NCBI GenBank assembly: GCA_022865545.1
Contig: JALHTA010000172.1
Span: 1 to 15,902, forward strand
DNA: 15,902 bases
Direction: 5' to 3'
From: Actinomycetota bacterium
GTDB taxonomy: Bacteria > Actinomycetota > Humimicrobiia > Humimicrobiales > Humimicrobiaceae
Shown: positions 13,916 to 15,902 of the stretch, one piece after another
How positions within the stretch are numbered: the stretch's first letter is position 1
How the letters are laid out: every line of letters begins with the position of its first letter
Made by a program: the position numbers and the translations under genes
The notes under the pieces: generated by a model
What the model was told of the DNA's origin: nothing
The model's input: the letters and a program-made list of their open reading frames with translations, nothing else
The model's database searches: none

Positions 13916-15902
13916 ATGGAAGACAATATAACATCAGTTATGAGAGAAAAAAGGAAGTTCTTTCCACCAAAACAATTAAGCAGGAGAGCATATATAAAAA
14001 ACCCTGAAGAGTATGACAGGATGTATAGCGAGTCTATAAATAATCCTGAAAAGTTCTGGTCAGCCCAGGCCAGGGAAAATCTGGAGTGGTTTGAAATGGG
14101 AGATAAGGTATTGGAATATGATTTTTCAAGCATCGGAAAAGTAAAAAAACCTTATGTCAAATTCTTTCCCGACTGGAAACTTAATGTATCCTACAATTGT
14201 ATTGACCGCCATATTAATACTTGGAAAAGAAATAAAGCGGCCATCATCTGGCAGGGGGAAAAAGAATCTGAAAAACAAACTTTAACCTACCAGCAGCTGC
14301 ATACCGAAGTATGTAAATTTGCAAATGTCTTGAAAAAACATGGCATTAAAAAAGGTATGGTGGTTACTATCTATTTACCTATGATCCCACAAATAGTCAT
14401 AGCCTTGCTGGCCTGTGCCAGGATCGGGGCCATACATTCAGTGGTCTTTTCTGCATTTAGTGCAAATGCCTTAAAGGACAGGATACTTGACTGCGACTCA
14501 AAGATGGTAATAACTTCTGACATAGGCTATCACGGGGGTAGGATCATAGACCTGAAAAGTAAAACTGACCAGGCTTTGCATGACTGCGGCGGAGTAGAAA
14601 AAGTTATCGTTTTTAACCGGGGAGATAGTAAAATCGATATGAAACCTGATAGGGATCTCTGGTGGAACGAAGAAATTGATTCCAATGACATAACAGATGA
14701 CTGTAACTGCGAGAAGATGGACGCAGAGGACCCTCTGTTTATACTTTATACCAGTGGAAGCACGGGAAAACCAAAAGGGGTATTACACACAACCGGAGGT
14801 TATTTACTTTATACCCACCTTACTTCAAAATATATATTTGACTTAAAAGAAATGGATATTTACTGGTGTACTGCAGATATCGGATGGATTACCGGCCATT
14901 CCTACATAGTTTACGGACCCCTTTCAAATGGGGCAACTACTCTTATGTTTGAAGGTATTCCAACCCATCCTGAGCCTAATAGATTCTGGAAAATAGTAGA
15001 GGATTATAAAGTAAATATATTTTATACTGCACCTACTGCTATCAGGGCCTTGATGAAACTGGGCAATAAATGGCCGGACAAGCATGATCTTTCCAGTTTG
15101 AGGATACTGGGTACAGTGGGCGAGCCGATAAACCCTGAAGCCTGGATATGGTATTACCAGGTTATTGGAGGACAACGCTGCCCGGTAATGGATACATGGT
15201 GGCAGACCGAGACTGGAGGAATTTTAATCACCCCTCTTCCAGGGGCTATTCCTACTAAGCCCGGTTCTGCTTCTAAGCCTTTCTTTGGAATAGTCCCTGA
15301 AGTGCTTAAAGCTGATGGAACTCCTGCCGGCAAAAATGAGGGCGGATCACTTGTGATTAATAAACCCTGGCCGGGTATGATAAGGGGGGTTTATGGAGAT
15401 GATAAGAATGAACTTATAAAAAAAGTATATTTTTCTACATTTAAGGACCGGTATTTTACTGGAGACGGGTGTCGTATAGATGAAGAGGGCTTTTATTGGC
15501 TTATGGGAAGAATTGATGATGTAATAAATGTCTCAGCCCATCGTTTCTGTACTGCTGAGATTGAAAGTGCCTTTGTATCCCATGAGAGTGTTGCCGAGGC
15601 TGCAGTTGTTGGATTTCCTCATGAGATAAAGGGACAGGGAATATACGGTTTTATTACACTAAAAGATGGTTTTAAGCCAACTGATTCCCTTAAGAAGACT
15701 CTGGTGGGACATGTAAGGAAAGAGATAAGTCCAATAGCTACTCCAGACCATATCCAATTTACACCTGGACTTCCTAAGACCCGTTCCGGTAAAATAATGA
15801 GGAGGATCTTAAGGAAGATAGCCTCAGGGGACATAGAAGAGATAGGCGACACCTCTACTCTGGCTGATCCTTTAATTGTGGATGCTCTGGTAAAGGAAAG
15901 AA
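13916..15902 (+). CDS. acs: Acetyl-CoA synthetase, AMP-forming, 3' end just outside the window
   Basis: Converts acetate, ATP and CoA to acetyl-CoA, AMP and PPi through acetyl-AMP; cytosolic. 662 codons are visible, and the last ones (GDTSTLADPLIVDALVKER) match the usual C-terminus, so only a few residues are missing. Motifs are the ACAS N-terminal region, P-loop YTSGSTGKPKG (278-288), GWITGHSYIVYGP, TVGEPINPEAW, DTWWQTETGG with the acetate-pocket Trp, and PKTRSGKIMRR (620-630) with Lys626, the residue acetylated in well-studied Acs. Trp-type pocket residues favour acetate over longer acids. The A8 hinge motif is unusual: NVSGHRLGTAEIES is NVSAHRFCTAEIES (Ala541). GAAAGGTG (13901-13908) sets the start. 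It follows a 289-base gap, so it is probably a separate transcript. Confidence 0.93.
   Translation, partial: MEDNITSVMREKRKFFPPKQLSRRAYIKNPEEYDRMYSESINNPEKFWSAQARENLEWFEMGDKVLEYDFSSIGKVKKPYVKFFPDWKLNVSYNCIDRHINTWKRNKAAIIWQGEKESEKQTLTYQQLHTEVCKFANVLKKHGIKKGMVVTIYLPMIPQIVIALLACARIGAIHSVVFSAFSANALKDRILDCDSKMVITSDIGYHGGRIIDLKSKTDQALHDCGGVEKVIVFNRGDSKIDMKPDRDLWWNEEIDSNDITDDCNCEKMDAEDPLFILYTSGSTGKPKGVLHTTGGYLLYTHLTSKYIFDLKEMDIYWCTADIGWITGHSYIVYGPLSNGATTLMFEGIPTHPEPNRFWKIVEDYKVNIFYTAPTAIRALMKLGNKWPDKHDLSSLRILGTVGEPINPEAWIWYYQVIGGQRCPVMDTWWQTETGGILITPLPGAIPTKPGSASKPFFGIVPEVLKADGTPAGKNEGGSLVINKPWPGMIRGVYGDDKNELIKKVYFSTFKDRYFTGDGCRIDEEGFYWLMGRIDDVINVSAHRFCTAEIESAFVSHESVAEAAVVGFPHEIKGQGIYGFITLKDGFKPTDSLKKTLVGHVRKEISPIATPDHIQFTPGLPKTRSGKIMRRILRKIASGDIEEIGDTSTLADPLIVDALVKER

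Overview
The window reads as bacterial, AT-rich and strongly Shine-Dalgarno driven (GGAGG-type sites before most genes), with many ATA isoleucine and AGA/AGG arginine codons. That suits an anaerobic low-GC lineage such as Bacillota or Atribacterota. The phylum cannot be settled from what I can see, so this is a weak inference. All genes lie on the + strand. I see no insertion sequence, CRISPR array, tRNA or rRNA.

Region 1 (1-4480): a class II aldolase whose 5' end lies outside the window, a uroporphyrinogen-decarboxylase-family protein, a rhamnulokinase-like FGGY kinase and a divergent triose-phosphate isomerase homologue. Region 2 (4481-6115): a divergent RpiB/LacAB isomerase and a SorC-family regulator behind a promoter that carries a palindrome. 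Region 3 (6116-9575): E1 alpha and E1 beta of a thiamine-diphosphate 2-oxoacid/acetoin dehydrogenase type, then a long transaldolase. Region 4 (9576-10723): a secreted, membrane-anchored NEW3-domain protein. Region 5 (10724-12854): a split transketolase. Region 6 (12855-15902): an NTF2/SnoaL-like protein and a nearly complete AMP-forming acetyl-CoA synthetase that runs off the right edge.

The best unifying reading is a tetrulose/ketose-phosphate pathway. The TPI-like and RpiB-like proteins carry the substitutions I associate with the erythritol/erythrulose isomerases EryH (LerI) and EryI (DerI), which turn L-erythrulose-1-P into D-erythrulose-4-P and then D-erythrose-4-P. Erythrose-4-P is a substrate of the transaldolase and transketolase encoded downstream. 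The same palindrome, TGCAA-N4-TTGCA, lies upstream of rpiB-sorC, of the E1-transaldolase operon and of the split transketolase, so all three units are probably one regulon of the SorC regulator. The aldolase ends in a short amphipathic helix on a polar linker that looks like a bacterial-microcompartment encapsulation peptide. A compartment operon may therefore lie upstream of the window.

The substrates of the kinase, the aldolase and the E1 pair are not fixed by the sequence.
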